A stretch of DNA of 64,000 nucleotides, taken from NCBI RefSeq assembly GCF_000969905.1, contig NZ_CP009520.1, forward strand, positions 2,046,001 through 2,110,000. The letters are read 5' to 3'. The notes under the pieces are model-generated. The model saw only the letters and a program-made list of their open reading frames with translations. It ran no database searches and was not told the origin of the DNA. The stretch is from Methanosarcina vacuolata Z-761 (lineage in GTDB: Archaea > Halobacteriota > Methanosarcinia > Methanosarcinales > Methanosarcinaceae). This document shows, one piece after another, positions 52,460-60,372 of the stretch (within the stretch, counting starts at the first letter, position 1; each line of letters starts with the position of its first letter). The position numbers were made by a program, and so were the translations under genes.

Positions 52460-53512
52460 ATGGTAAATACACTTTCCCACCTGGGGATCGGTCTTCTGAT
52501 TGCCCTAGCCTTTGGCTTCAAAGGAAAAAAACGAAATTCTCTCGGGTTTCTGGCAATCCTTCCTGACCTGGATTTTATCCCATACATCCTGTTTGCTCTC
52601 ATCAGCGGCAGTGTAAGCCACGAGACACGAAACCAGCTCTTCTACCTGCTTGGCCACAGGGAATTCCTGCACTCAATCCTCTTCATCCTGCTTGTCACAC
52701 TTTTCATCTGGTTTAAAACAAAAGACCACCTGTTCACAGCAGCCGGCTTTGCAGCCATATTTTCCCACATCTACCTTGATTATGTGACAAGCTGGAAAAT
52801 GCGTCCCTTCTACCCTTTCAGTACCGAGACGTCTACTCTCGGAGCTATTTATTTCTTCGATCCTCTGGCAAATATTCTTCCCCTGCTGCCCGTTTTCGTT
52901 TTAGTTATAGCATACATGAAAAGCCGCGGAAAATGGAAAGGAAAATTCAATGATTTCTGTGCCTTTGTCACGAAAAAACGGAGTAAACTCTATCCCGCGC
53001 TTTTAATTGTGCTTTTGGTATGGCTTGCAGTCCTGCCGGTGGTAAAATTATTTTTTGTGAATTATATTTCCGGCGCTGAAGGCGCAAAAATCAGCTATCA
53101 GGACACCTATCCGTCTTCTGTAGGGAAGTTTATTTCCGCGTATTCGTATAACTCCACTCATTACAGGATTATGGAAGTTAGCTACTGGTCCGGGATCGAA
53201 AGAAACAATTACATCGAAAAAGTCAACGTGATCGGCGCTGTTCCGGATGCCTCCGTGTATATTGAAAGAACCGGAAAACTTTATAGTACAGCCGTTCCTC
53301 AGGAAATCGATTATCCTGTTTACAGCGTTTCGGAAGAAAATGGCTCGGTAACTGTTACGCTGAGCGATGCAAGGGATCAGTATGTTAAATACTGGGCTTA
53401 TTTCAAAGCGGTTTACAGGTTCGTTTTTGAGAAGGAAAGCGAGGAATATATTGCTTATGCAAGTGAACCGGGGGAAAGGGAGAAAAGATTGGAGAAGAAT
53501 TGGTTTGAGTAA
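52460..53512 (+). CDS. YdjM-like membrane-bound metal-dependent hydrolase
   Basis: 350 residues with about five membrane helices in the first ~200 residues. Conserved features of the YdjM/LexA-binding membrane hydrolase family are NTLSHLGIGLLIALA at the start, LPDLDFIPY, HREFLHSILFILLV and SHIYLDYVTSWKMRPFYPF with probable metal ligands. A ~150-residue C-terminal part is probably extracytoplasmic (TYPSSVGKFISAYSYNSTHY). Roles are unknown. Start: ATG 52460 with gggag upstream. Confidence 0.82.
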   Translation: MVNTLSHLGIGLLIALAFGFKGKKRNSLGFLAILPDLDFIPYILFALISGSVSHETRNQLFYLLGHREFLHSILFILLVTLFIWFKTKDHLFTAAGFAAIFSHIYLDYVTSWKMRPFYPFSTETSTLGAIYFFDPLANILPLLPVFVLVIAYMKSRGKWKGKFNDFCAFVTKKRSKLYPALLIVLLVWLAVLPVVKLFFVNYISGAEGAKISYQDTYPSSVGKFISAYSYNSTHYRIMEVSYWSGIERNNYIEKVNVIGAVPDASVYIERTGKLYSTAVPQEIDYPVYSVSEENGSVTVTLSDARDQYVKYWAYFKAVYRFVFEKESEEYIAYASEPGEREKRLEKNWFE

Positions 53513-53687
53513 AAAACCTATAGAAACATAACAATTTTTGAATATTTTTAGGTCCTTCGTTTTTTTGTGGATAATAACCCCTAGTGCATCGACCCTTATT
53601 TTAATATATAATTAAACATTATATTAATTATATAACATTGCTTATGCCTCGTATAAGTCATCGTCCTAAATGAGGAAATTAAGATAG

Positions 53688-53767
53688 TGTCGAGTCAATC
53701 ATCAAGGATTCAATGGCTCTGAATAATTGCAATTGATTTTATACGACATTTTGCGGTTGACTCGACA
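53688..53767. repeat. 80-bp inverted-repeat unit
   Basis: The arm tgtcgagtcaa (53688-53698) pairs exactly with ttgactcgaca (53757-53767). A related flank (atag) is on both sides. It is probably a MITE or shrunken IS630 remnant, next to an IS630-like transposase fragment. Confidence 0.55.
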
Positions 53768-53783
53768 ATAGTGATTATTTCCT

Positions 53784-53888
53784 ATGTTGAAAAACCAGGT
53801 ATTCAGGCAATTGGAAATGTTTAACGCTTCGTGGCTGAATATCATCGAAAGTTTTTTCAGTAAAATGGTGAGAGGCGTGTTGAGATGA
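53784..53888 (+). pseudogene. IS630-type transposase C-terminal fragment
   Basis: 34 residues: MLKNQVFRQLEMFNASWLN then IIESFFSKMVRGVLR. The NASWLNxxExFFSxxxRxxLR pattern is the conserved C-terminal DDE region (with Glu) of IS630/Tc1-type transposases. The remainder of the gene is absent. Confidence 0.6.
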
Positions 53889-53980
53889 ATAAAAATATAC
53901 TCAATAACAAAATTAAAAGAACAATTTAGTCAATATATACCCCAGTTTAACGAGATCCCTCTTTTAGAAAACAAAACTGT

Positions 53981-54403
53981 TTAACAGTCCCCGAGAATCT
54001 GCAGTACGATTCTTCTTACTTTTTCAATCCTGTCAAAGTTAATGTACACAATCTGTTGCCAGGTTCCAAGAGTAAGGTTTTTTTCAACAAAAGGCACTGT
54101 AAGGCTCGGACCGATAAGCATAGCTCTTAAATGCGAGCCTCCATTATAATCTCCCCAAGTTTCGTGATGGTGATAGTCCCTGTCAAGAGGAATTAGCTGA
54201 TCAAGCGTTTCAGAGACGTCTTTTGAGAGATTAGGCTCAAATTCCATCGTGGTTATTGCTCCGGTTGACCCAATACAAAAGATCGTAACCGTTCCATTTC
54301 TTATTTTTGATTTTCTTATTTCTTCTGAGATTATTTTGGTAATATCAACAATTCCGCAGTCCTCTTTTCCGGTTACAGAGATATCCCTTGTTTCCACTGG
54401 CAT
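53981..54403 (-). CDS. YjbQ/UPF0047 family protein
   Basis: 140 residues of the YjbQ family, annotated in places as secondary thiamine-phosphate synthase, because some members show that activity. Signature elements are GTVTIFCIGSTGAITTMEFEP, DYHHHETWGDYNGGSHLRAM, IGPSLTVPFVEKNLTLGTWQQIVYINFD. The histidines and acidic residues form the conserved site. Genes of this family are widespread and the physiological role in methanogens is not settled. It stands alone. Confidence 0.88.
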   Translation of the reverse strand: MPVETRDISVTGKEDCGIVDITKIISEEIRKSKIRNGTVTIFCIGSTGAITTMEFEPNLSKDVSETLDQLIPLDRDYHHHETWGDYNGGSHLRAMLIGPSLTVPFVEKNLTLGTWQQIVYINFDRIEKVRRIVLQILGDC

Positions 54404-54564
54404 GAAAAGATGATTGGTGAGTTGTATTGATAAATTTTTCTAAGTATCTGAGAAATCTCCTGTTAGTCTTGCTATTTTGCACTGCTTCTAAAGAGTAGAA
54501 TCGATGCAAAAATCAGGAAAAAGTATGGAGATATCCATTTTTTGATTATATAACGCCAATTGCA

Positions 54565-55080
54565 TTAACTTTCACTCTTGAAGCTAATTTGGCGACCCTG
54601 TTTTGTTTCACTGCTCGCGCTGGTTTCAGTGTTCGTTCTGGTTTCACTATTCGCGCTGGTTTCACTATTCGCGCTGGTTTCACTATTCGCGCTGGTATTA
54701 GCTTTGCTGGTTTCATTATTCTTGCTGGTTTCGAGAGCCTGGCTGTTTTCGAGAGCCTGACTGTTTTCGAGAGTCTGGCTTGTTCCATGTCCCTCTTGGC
54801 CTCCAAGGTCTAGTTGACCATCGGGGTAACCTTCATCATAACCGTGTATGTAACCTTCGTTATAGCTACTATTCTCACCTAAGCCACCTTTTACATCATA
54901 ATATTTGCCATTGAAAGCAGTCTGATAGCTGTCTCGGTAGCCATCTTCGTAGCCATGCTGGTAGTCGGGAGACCTCATGCCCGACATTCTTACTCCTAGT
55001 ATCAAAGTTAGTATGACAAAGACTGCCAGCAAAACTACACTCACTTTAATCCAGTTTCTATTATTCGATTCGTTTATCAA
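54565..55080 (-). CDS. membrane-anchored repeat-containing small protein
   Basis: 171 residues. An N-terminal membrane anchor (VSVVLLAVFVILTLILGVRM) is followed by a Gly/Tyr-rich segment with repeated YxDGY-type motifs (YQHGYEDGYRDSYQ, YNEGYIHGYDEGYPDG). Then come Ser/Asn/Glu low-complexity repeats (SANSET, about four copies; TLENSQALENSQALE) encoded by an 18-bp DNA repeat. It is probably a secreted, partly disordered surface protein; no known family. The GYxxGY pattern resembles short extracellular spacer repeats. Gene start ATG 55078-55080. Confidence 0.65.
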   Translation of the reverse strand: MINESNNRNWIKVSVVLLAVFVILTLILGVRMSGMRSPDYQHGYEDGYRDSYQTAFNGKYYDVKGGLGENSSYNEGYIHGYDEGYPDGQLDLGGQEGHGTSQTLENSQALENSQALETSKNNETSKANTSANSETSANSETSANSETRTNTETSASSETKQGRQISFKSES

Positions 55081-55558
55081 TCAACTTTCCCTCGGCAGAT
55101 TATTAATAATAGATATTCACACTTATTTCTCTAAATAATATTAAGTAAATAATATTAAGTAGTATTATTATGTCAATTCCGGGCAAAATCTTTTAGGTTA
55201 TATACAGAAGATTTACATGTGTTTAAAGGTCTTATAAAGAGCTAGTTTGTTTTGTGTTACTTCTTAATGTGTATATTTCTTTTGATTTTATTCTCTTAAC
55301 CAGCTCATTTATATCTGTTTAAATCTTATTTTTTAATATAAGTTATGAAATAAAATCATACTGGTAATTTTGATCTGGAATTCCAGGACATCAGAATATC
55401 CACCAAAAGCTTCAAATTCTGGAATTAACTCATGAAATAGCTTAATTAATTCTAATTAAATTATCCTGTATATGAATTTTTATTTTTTTGTTTAATGGTT
55501 ATGACAAAAGTACTTGTAGCAAGTGCCTTTAAGAATAATATCTACCCTACATTTTATG

Positions 55559-55757
55559 GACTCAGTACCAAAATCCAGTGATAAACGTGAAATTGAAAAT
55601 CACTAGATTTTATAATTGGTTATAATCCATTAAATACGTCCTCTCGATGGAAGTCTTTCGATATCAAATATTGAGTTTGATTGAAGAACGAATTCTTCCT
55701 GCAAGTTCATGATTTCAATCGAAAAATACAAAAATCACTAGATTTTGGACCAGAGTC
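55559..55757. mobile_element. 199-bp MITE with 8-bp target duplication
   Basis: The left end gactcagtaccaaaatccag (55559 on) and the reverse complement of the right end (gactctggtccaaaatctag) match at 20 of 24 bases. The octamer attttatg flanks both sides: 55551-55558 and 55758-55765. It has no ORF and a second inner inverted match (aaaatcactagatttt). These are the hallmarks of a miniature inverted-repeat element mobilised in trans by a transposase making 8-bp duplications. Confidence 0.8.
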
Positions 55758-55898
55758 ATTTTATGTCTTTAATTCTAAAAATATAAGGCATGCGAATGTA
55801 AGGAGTAAATAAAAAACCTTTGTTTTTGGGCGAAAAGATATTATGCCAGTACAGCAGGACTTTATGTTGATATTGCAGGATTCGATGTCACTCTTGCA

Positions 55899-55968
55899 GG
55901 ATTTTAGTCCACTCCTGTGGAATTTTAGTCCACTCCTGTGGAATTTTAATCCACTCCTGCAGGATTCT
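55899..55968. repeat. 21-bp tandem array before the HAD gene
   Basis: Three copies of ttttagtccactcctgtgga and flanks (variation gcaggattttag / ttttaatccactcctgc). It ends about 30 bases before the ATG of the next gene and covers its promoter region. Confidence 0.85.
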
Positions 55969-55999
55969 CTATCAACAGCAGGACTCAAGGCGGGAGAGT

Positions 56000-56641
56000 A
56001 TGAAATATAGTACTGTTATTTTTGATTTTGATTACACATTAGCCGATGCAACGAGTGGTATTGTGTCAAGTTTCAATTATGCCTTCAGCAAGCTGGACAT
56101 TCCCTGCTTTGACCGTGAAAGTATAAAAAAAACTGTTGGACTACCACTCGACAAAGCATTTATTCAGCTAACAAAGAACGAAAACGAAGTTTTGATAAAT
56201 CAGTTTCTAAGCTTGTTTCGGGAAAAGGCTAACGAGGTAATGTCCAGAGATACAGTGCTGTATGCCGACACAGTAAATACTTTAGAACGATTAAAACGGA
56301 GTGGGCTCAATACAGGTATTGTAACCACAAAATATCATTTTAGAATCGATGAGACCTTAAACATGCATGGGGTCCTGGATTTAATAGATATTATTGTTGG
56401 AGGAGAGGATGTTAAAGTCCCCAAACCGTCTCCAGAAGGATTATTCCTTGCAATTGACAGCCTTAGTGAACAACTTGATAATGTGCTATATATTGGAGAT
56501 AGTCTGATTGATGCTAAAACGGCCCTGGCAGCAAATGTTGATTTTGCGGCTGTGACAACAGGAACGACAATGGGAACTGAGTTTTTACAATATCCTTATG
56601 TAAAGATAGTGAAAAGTTTGTCCGAACTTTTTAATGAGTAA
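56000..56641 (+). CDS. HAD-family phosphatase (phosphoglycolate-phosphatase-like)
   Basis: 213 residues. Motif I is VIFDFDYTLADA (Asp9, Asp11) near the start, the cap domain follows, motif II is GIVTTKYHF, motif III is VGGEDVKVPKPSPEG with the Lys, and motif IV is YIGDSLIDAKTALAANVDF. This is the Gph/PGMB-like HAD group, whose members hydrolyse phosphomonoesters or transfer phosphoryl groups. The substrate is unknown. The 21-bp tandem array lies immediately upstream. The gene appears intact. It differs in sequence and cap type from the phosphatase at 8430-9110. Confidence 0.88.
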   Translation: MKYSTVIFDFDYTLADATSGIVSSFNYAFSKLDIPCFDRESIKKTVGLPLDKAFIQLTKNENEVLINQFLSLFREKANEVMSRDTVLYADTVNTLERLKRSGLNTGIVTTKYHFRIDETLNMHGVLDLIDIIVGGEDVKVPKPSPEGLFLAIDSLSEQLDNVLYIGDSLIDAKTALAANVDFAAVTTGTTMGTEFLQYPYVKIVKSLSELFNE

Positions 56642-56864
56642 AGACTATTTCTTTTATTTTTGGATCAGCGTATACTTAAAATAACGTAGTCCCAACATTC
56701 AGCTGCGGATACACTGCAGACAGGAGAAGAAGAATGCAGAGTTTTGTATCAGGCGTACAAAACCTGGCTGAGAGTGTAGGTGCTCCAATTGAGGCCACAG
56801 AAGTGGCCCTGTAACCGTAATTGAAACGCTAAGAACCATGAACCCGAAAGTTATGTAATCCCTT

Positions 56865-57297
56865 TTGCCAGGCGAGGAGAAAATGAAGGACGTGATGTCC
56901 GGCATAGATGCGGTAGGTTATCAGGTCATGGAGAGGGCTGATCCCTTAAAAAACCGGGTGATAAGTAACCTTGTAAGGTTAGTAAACCCTACAAGCCTTC
57001 CTGGAATTACAGGACTCTTTACTGAGGACGATCTGGACAGCGTCAATGAACATGCTAAAAAACGGGTATATTCTGCCTTTTGGGCAGTTGTGGGAAAAAG
57101 GCTTAACAATTGGAACAGTCCCTACCCCAGTGAATAAAATCATTTTGATGCTCAGGGATACAATAATTGCAGGTGAGGCAAAGCCAGGCTTTATTGTAGG
57201 CCACAGTATCTCTATTGAGGACGCGACTGCCGCCTACAGGGAGTTTTCTCAGCGTGCAGAAGGTTATACGAAAGTGGCAATTAAATATGAATATTAA
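56865..57297 (+). pseudogene. broken formaldehyde/alcohol dehydrogenase (zinc-dependent) 3' part
   Basis: Frame 1 (56865-~57080) reads MSGIDAVGYQVMERADPLKN, then LVRLVNPTSLPGITGLFTED and NEHAKKRVY. After a frameshift near 57060-57090, frame 2 gives LPFGQLWEKGLTIGTVPTPV and IIAGEAKPGFIVGHSISIED then AAYREFSQRAEGYTKVAIKY. Together these are the C-terminal half of a glutathione-independent formaldehyde dehydrogenase/zinc alcohol dehydrogenase. The N-terminal, zinc-binding half is absent upstream. It is a dead gene copy. Confidence 0.8.
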
Positions 57298-57669
57298 AAA
57301 ATTTAGATATAACTACCATGAATATAAGTTTAAAGTTAATAATTATGAACAGTGAGGTTTTTAAAACTCATTTTTCATTTTCCCGGGCTAATGAATGTAA
57401 AATGTCTCTCTATATGGTTTTGAATGATCTTATGGGATCTAAGTTTCTAATAAATATGAAGTTCATGAGAAAGGCTCTGAGACAGTTTTTATCCATTCTC
57501 ATAAATAATAAATACAATGGATTTTATTTGTATAATTGTATGAGCCAATCTGATAATGAATTTTAAATAACGCTTGTCTTTATGCTGATGAATCAATCTG
57601 AAACAAAGTGTTTGAAACGAACCGAGCAAAATAAATATATTATTGAAGTTACAACTTATTGATTATATT
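57298..57669. other. intergenic region
   Basis: About 370 AT-rich bases. An ORF at 57318-57566 has no recognisable features or ribosome-binding site and is probably spurious. Confidence 0.4.
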
Positions 57670-58092
57670 ATGTCAGTTGAAAACCAAAATGAGACTGTTT
57701 GCCCAAATCCTGAATGTAAGTATTATCTCAGGATAGAAGGGAAAGCTATTATAAAACGAGGAAAGTATAAAACCGGCCATCAGCGGTACTACTGTAAGCA
57801 CTGTGGAAAATTTTTTATGGATACGAAAGGTACCGCTGTTTATCGCAAGCATCTATCTGCAGATGAGATAAGACTGATATATCGGCTATTCCTTGAAAAA
57901 AACGGGATAAGAAGTATTGAACGAATAACAGGGCATCATAGGGATACAATAAGCCACTTGATAAAAGACACAGTAAAGAACCAGAAAACGGAAGAATACT
58001 TTGTCAAGCAGATCGGGCTTACAGCCAGTGAATGTGAAAAATTATGGGGACTTCTTGAAAAAAAAAGAGAAACTTCTCGAAATAAACTCTGA
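57670..58092 (+). pseudogene. IS1-like transposase N-terminal fragment
   Basis: From ATG 57670 the protein starts MSVENQNETVCPNPECKYYL, then GKYKTGHQRYYCKHCGKFFM and a helix-turn-helix part with HLSADEIRLIYRLFLEKNGI and HHRDTISHLIKD. This is the InsA-like zinc-ribbon plus helix-turn-helix of IS1-family transposases (two CxxC-type clusters). The downstream catalytic InsB part is missing; the frame ends soon after (SRNKL) before intron-fragment DNA. The element has been truncated. Confidence 0.7.
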
Positions 58093-58829
58093 AATAGCAG
58101 TCATATGTTTATTTTCCTGAGTATAGGCAGACCGATGCATAGTGTCCGAAAGTATATAGCCTTGCAAAAAGAAATATCCGACACTTATGGAAGCATTTAG
58201 GGCTTACCAAGTTTCTATACTGCATAATGTGAATACCTTAGAAGCTATCTATAAACCGAGAATCATTTGTCCACTTGCCATAATGTCCGCAGACACATTA
58301 CAGCCTGATTTCGTACCTTTTGGTTTAAGCATCAACCTGTTTTCGCTTATTCCACTTCACGATTCTTACGATGGTTCACTTTACGTTCTTCATAGGGGTT
58401 CACCCTACGTTCTTCATAGTATTCTTATCCTGACCAATTATCAAAGCCAGATTCCTTGAGTTATTGATATTGTCATGTGAACTTCACAAAAAAGTTACCA
58501 TTTGTGAATGTCACACTAAGATTACCTCAAATGGAAAAGGTAGCCTATAACGCAATTCATAGTATAGCTTCTTGTCGCACCTGCAGAATGTGGGATTCTA
58601 TTTATCAACAACATTTATCAACATTTGTCAACAGTTTATATTTATTTCATAAATACTCCGTTGCTTGCAGCGGAGTGCGTTAGTGCAAATTTGATTTCTA
58701 AATGCAAGCAGTCTGACGGTTCTTACTCCCGAAAGTAATTCTATGTTGACAAAAGATATATATGATAGATATAATTTCTGTATTTCATTTTTCAAAAGAA
58801 ATTACAGCAGGCAGTAGAAGATAGATAGC
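58093..58829. other. intergenic region with an intron fragment
   Basis: Holds the group II intron fragment at 58195-58580. Beyond it is an AT-rich stretch with a TATA-like run (gatatatatgatagatat) near 58756-58775 that may belong to azlC. Confidence 0.5.
58195..58580 (-). mobile_element. group II intron fragment (5' domain only)
   Basis: On the minus strand it starts gtgcgacaagaag and matches the first ~385 bases of the complete intron at 33640-36048, including the ccatttgag block. The reverse transcriptase and domains V/VI are absent. Its 5' exon flank ends in ...attctgcag. Confidence 0.78.
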
Positions 58830-59579
58830 ATGGTCAGAAATGGGGAGTACAAAAGGGAAGCAGGCGAGCAAAATAAAGATCTTTTAACCATCGCTTTCAA
58901 AACCACAATTCCTGTGCTTCTTGGGTACATACCTCTTGGAATGGCTTTTGGGTTTCTTCTTGACGGTGCAGGATATCACTGGATCTATGCTTTTATTATG
59001 AGCCTTTTTGTCTACGCAGGTTCTGGCCAGTTTCTGGCAGTAGCTTTACTTTCTGCCGGCGCAGGACTAACTGAGTTTGCCATAGCCACATTACTTCTGA
59101 ATTTCAGGCATGCTTTTTACGGTTTGTCCCTGCTTGAGAAGTTTTCCGGTATCGGAAAGGTTAAACCTTATCTTATCTTTGCACTAACCGACGAGACATA
59201 TGCTCTCCTGACCACAACAGATGTCCCGCAGGGCAGCTCAAAATCAAAGTTTTACTTTTATATTGCAGCCCTTGACCACCTCTACTGGATCGCAGGTTCA
59301 GTTATGGGAGCTGCACTTGGTTCTGTACTGGATCTTAATCTTGAAGGCATGAGTTTCGTTCTGACCGCGCTATTTGTAGTGTTGACCATAGAGCAATATT
59401 TCAGTTCAGAGGCGCGTTTTCCCTTCATAGCCGCAGTTGGTGCGGGGGCCCTGTCTCTTATTCTGTTCAGCTCTGACAACATGTTGCTTGCTTCAATCAT
59501 TCTTGGGACTCTGATTCTGATTGGCAGGGAAAAGTCAATGCAGAGAGCACAAAGAAAGCAGAAAACACAGGAAACATAG
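58830..59579 (+). CDS. azlC: AzlC-family branched-chain amino-acid exporter subunit, ending in TAG
   Basis: 249 residues to the TAG at 59577-59579. AzlC with AzlD forms an exporter for branched-chain amino acids or analogues. About seven membrane helices are visible, with the family motifs FKTTIPVLLGYIPLGMAFGFLL, YAGSGQFLAVALLSAGAG, LLNFRHAFYGLSLLEKF and LTDETYALLTT. The last helix ends near LILIGREKS. After the TAG the frame stays open for 78 codons (eight perfect ETEKTQ units, then 30 more residues) and ends in TGA overlapping the azlD ATG. Read-through of the amber codon would give a 328-residue form. Normal AzlC proteins end near residue ~240, so the tail is extra. Confidence 0.88.
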   Translation: MVRNGEYKREAGEQNKDLLTIAFKTTIPVLLGYIPLGMAFGFLLDGAGYHWIYAFIMSLFVYAGSGQFLAVALLSAGAGLTEFAIATLLLNFRHAFYGLSLLEKFSGIGKVKPYLIFALTDETYALLTTTDVPQGSSKSKFYFYIAALDHLYWIAGSVMGAALGSVLDLNLEGMSFVLTALFVVLTIEQYFSSEARFPFIAAVGAGALSLILFSSDNMLLASIILGTLILIGREKSMQRAQRKQKTQET

Positions 59580-59723
59580 GAAACGGAGAAAACACAGGAA
59601 ACGGAGAAAACACAGGAAACGGAGAAAACACAGGAAACGGAGAAAACACAGGAAACGGAGAAAACACAGGAAACGGAGAAAACACAGGAAACGGAGAAAA
59701 CACAGGAAACGGAGAAAACACAG
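59580..59723 (+). repeat. eight perfect 18-bp repeats after the azlC TAG
   Basis: Unit gaaacggagaaaacacag, eight exact copies, in frame with azlC and encoding ETEKTQ if the TAG is read through. A degenerate unit upstream contains the TAG itself (gaaacatag in place of gaaacggag), so the stop may have arisen by a G-to-T change within a repeat. Confidence 0.97.
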
Positions 59724-59815
59724 AAAATGCAGGGCATTTCACAAATAAAGAAAGAAATTCGGTTGATTAATACATCCATGCAGTCTGTTGAAGATAAAAT
59801 AAAGGAGGAAAACTG

Positions 59816-60154
59816 ATGCTGAGCGCTCTTCAAATGTTCATTACCATTGCAGTCATAGCGCTTGCAACCTTTGCAACCAGAGCTCTTCCATTCCTGTTTT
59901 TTGGCTCAAGGGAACCCCCTGAAATGCTTGCGGTTATTGAAAAAAACCTGCCTCCTATGATTCTCCTGCTGCTTGTTATCTACTGCTTAAAAGACGTTCA
60001 ATGGCTTACAGCTCCTTACGGGATTCCGGAATTTGTCACCACAGGTGTCGTTGCCGGGCTGCATTTCTGGAAAAGAAATGCCATGCTTAGCATCTTTATA
60101 GGAACAGCGCTTTATATGGTACTCGTGCAGTTCAACGTTTTTTCATTTCTCTGA
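59816..60154 (+). CDS. azlD: AzlD-family transporter subunit
   Basis: 112 residues with four membrane helices (AVIALATFATRALPFLFFG, MILLLLVIYCLKDV, FVTTGVVAGLHFW, LSIFIGTALYMVLVQF), the usual AzlD size. AzlD is the small partner of AzlC in branched-chain amino-acid export. Its start ATG at 59816 overlaps TGA of the azlC read-through frame (TGATG). A strong ribosome-binding site, aaaggagg, lies 7 bases before it, so it can also start independently. Confidence 0.88.
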   Translation: MLSALQMFITIAVIALATFATRALPFLFFGSREPPEMLAVIEKNLPPMILLLLVIYCLKDVQWLTAPYGIPEFVTTGVVAGLHFWKRNAMLSIFIGTALYMVLVQFNVFSFL

Positions 60155-60372
60155 ATTTTTCTCCTGTCTTTCATTGATCCAGTTTTCTTGCCTGTATTTG
60201 ATAAAAATCTCCTGTTTTCTCTGGTACAGGTATGTTTCCAAATTATTTACATCTCAAGGTTCGGTTAAAGCTGCAATCTTTAAAAAGCCGAAATCTATTA
60301 AAAAAGCCAACTGAAAAAAGACAAAAATATTTATATAGGTCAATAATAATGCCTTTGCATAAGTGACCTTAT
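60155..60372. other. short intergenic region
   Basis: 218 bases. A TATA-like box (ttatatagg, ~60328) lies about 45 bases before the next ATG. Nothing else is seen. Confidence 0.4.

Larger units (their letters stand above)
53513..53980. other. intergenic region with small element remnants
   Basis: Contains the inverted repeat pair at 53688-53767 and an IS630-type transposase fragment at 53784-53888. No gene. Confidence 0.55.
55081..55999. other. intergenic region containing a MITE and a 21-bp array
   Basis: Holds the 199-bp element at 55559-55757 and the 21-bp tandem repeat near 55905-55968 just upstream of the HAD gene. Minus-strand ORFs there (55761-55988) are repeat artefacts. Confidence 0.55.

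Noticed and set aside
55761-55988. Minus-strand ORF with KFHRSGL repeats
   Set aside because: Made from the 21-bp tandem array and end of the MITE; no ribosome-binding site.
57318-57566. ORF of 82 residues
   Set aside because: AT-rich composition, no ribosome-binding site, no family features.
59282-59833. Minus-strand protein with Val-Phe-Ser repeats opposite azlC
   Set aside because: It is the shadow of the 18-bp repeat and azlC coding strand; no start signals or family.
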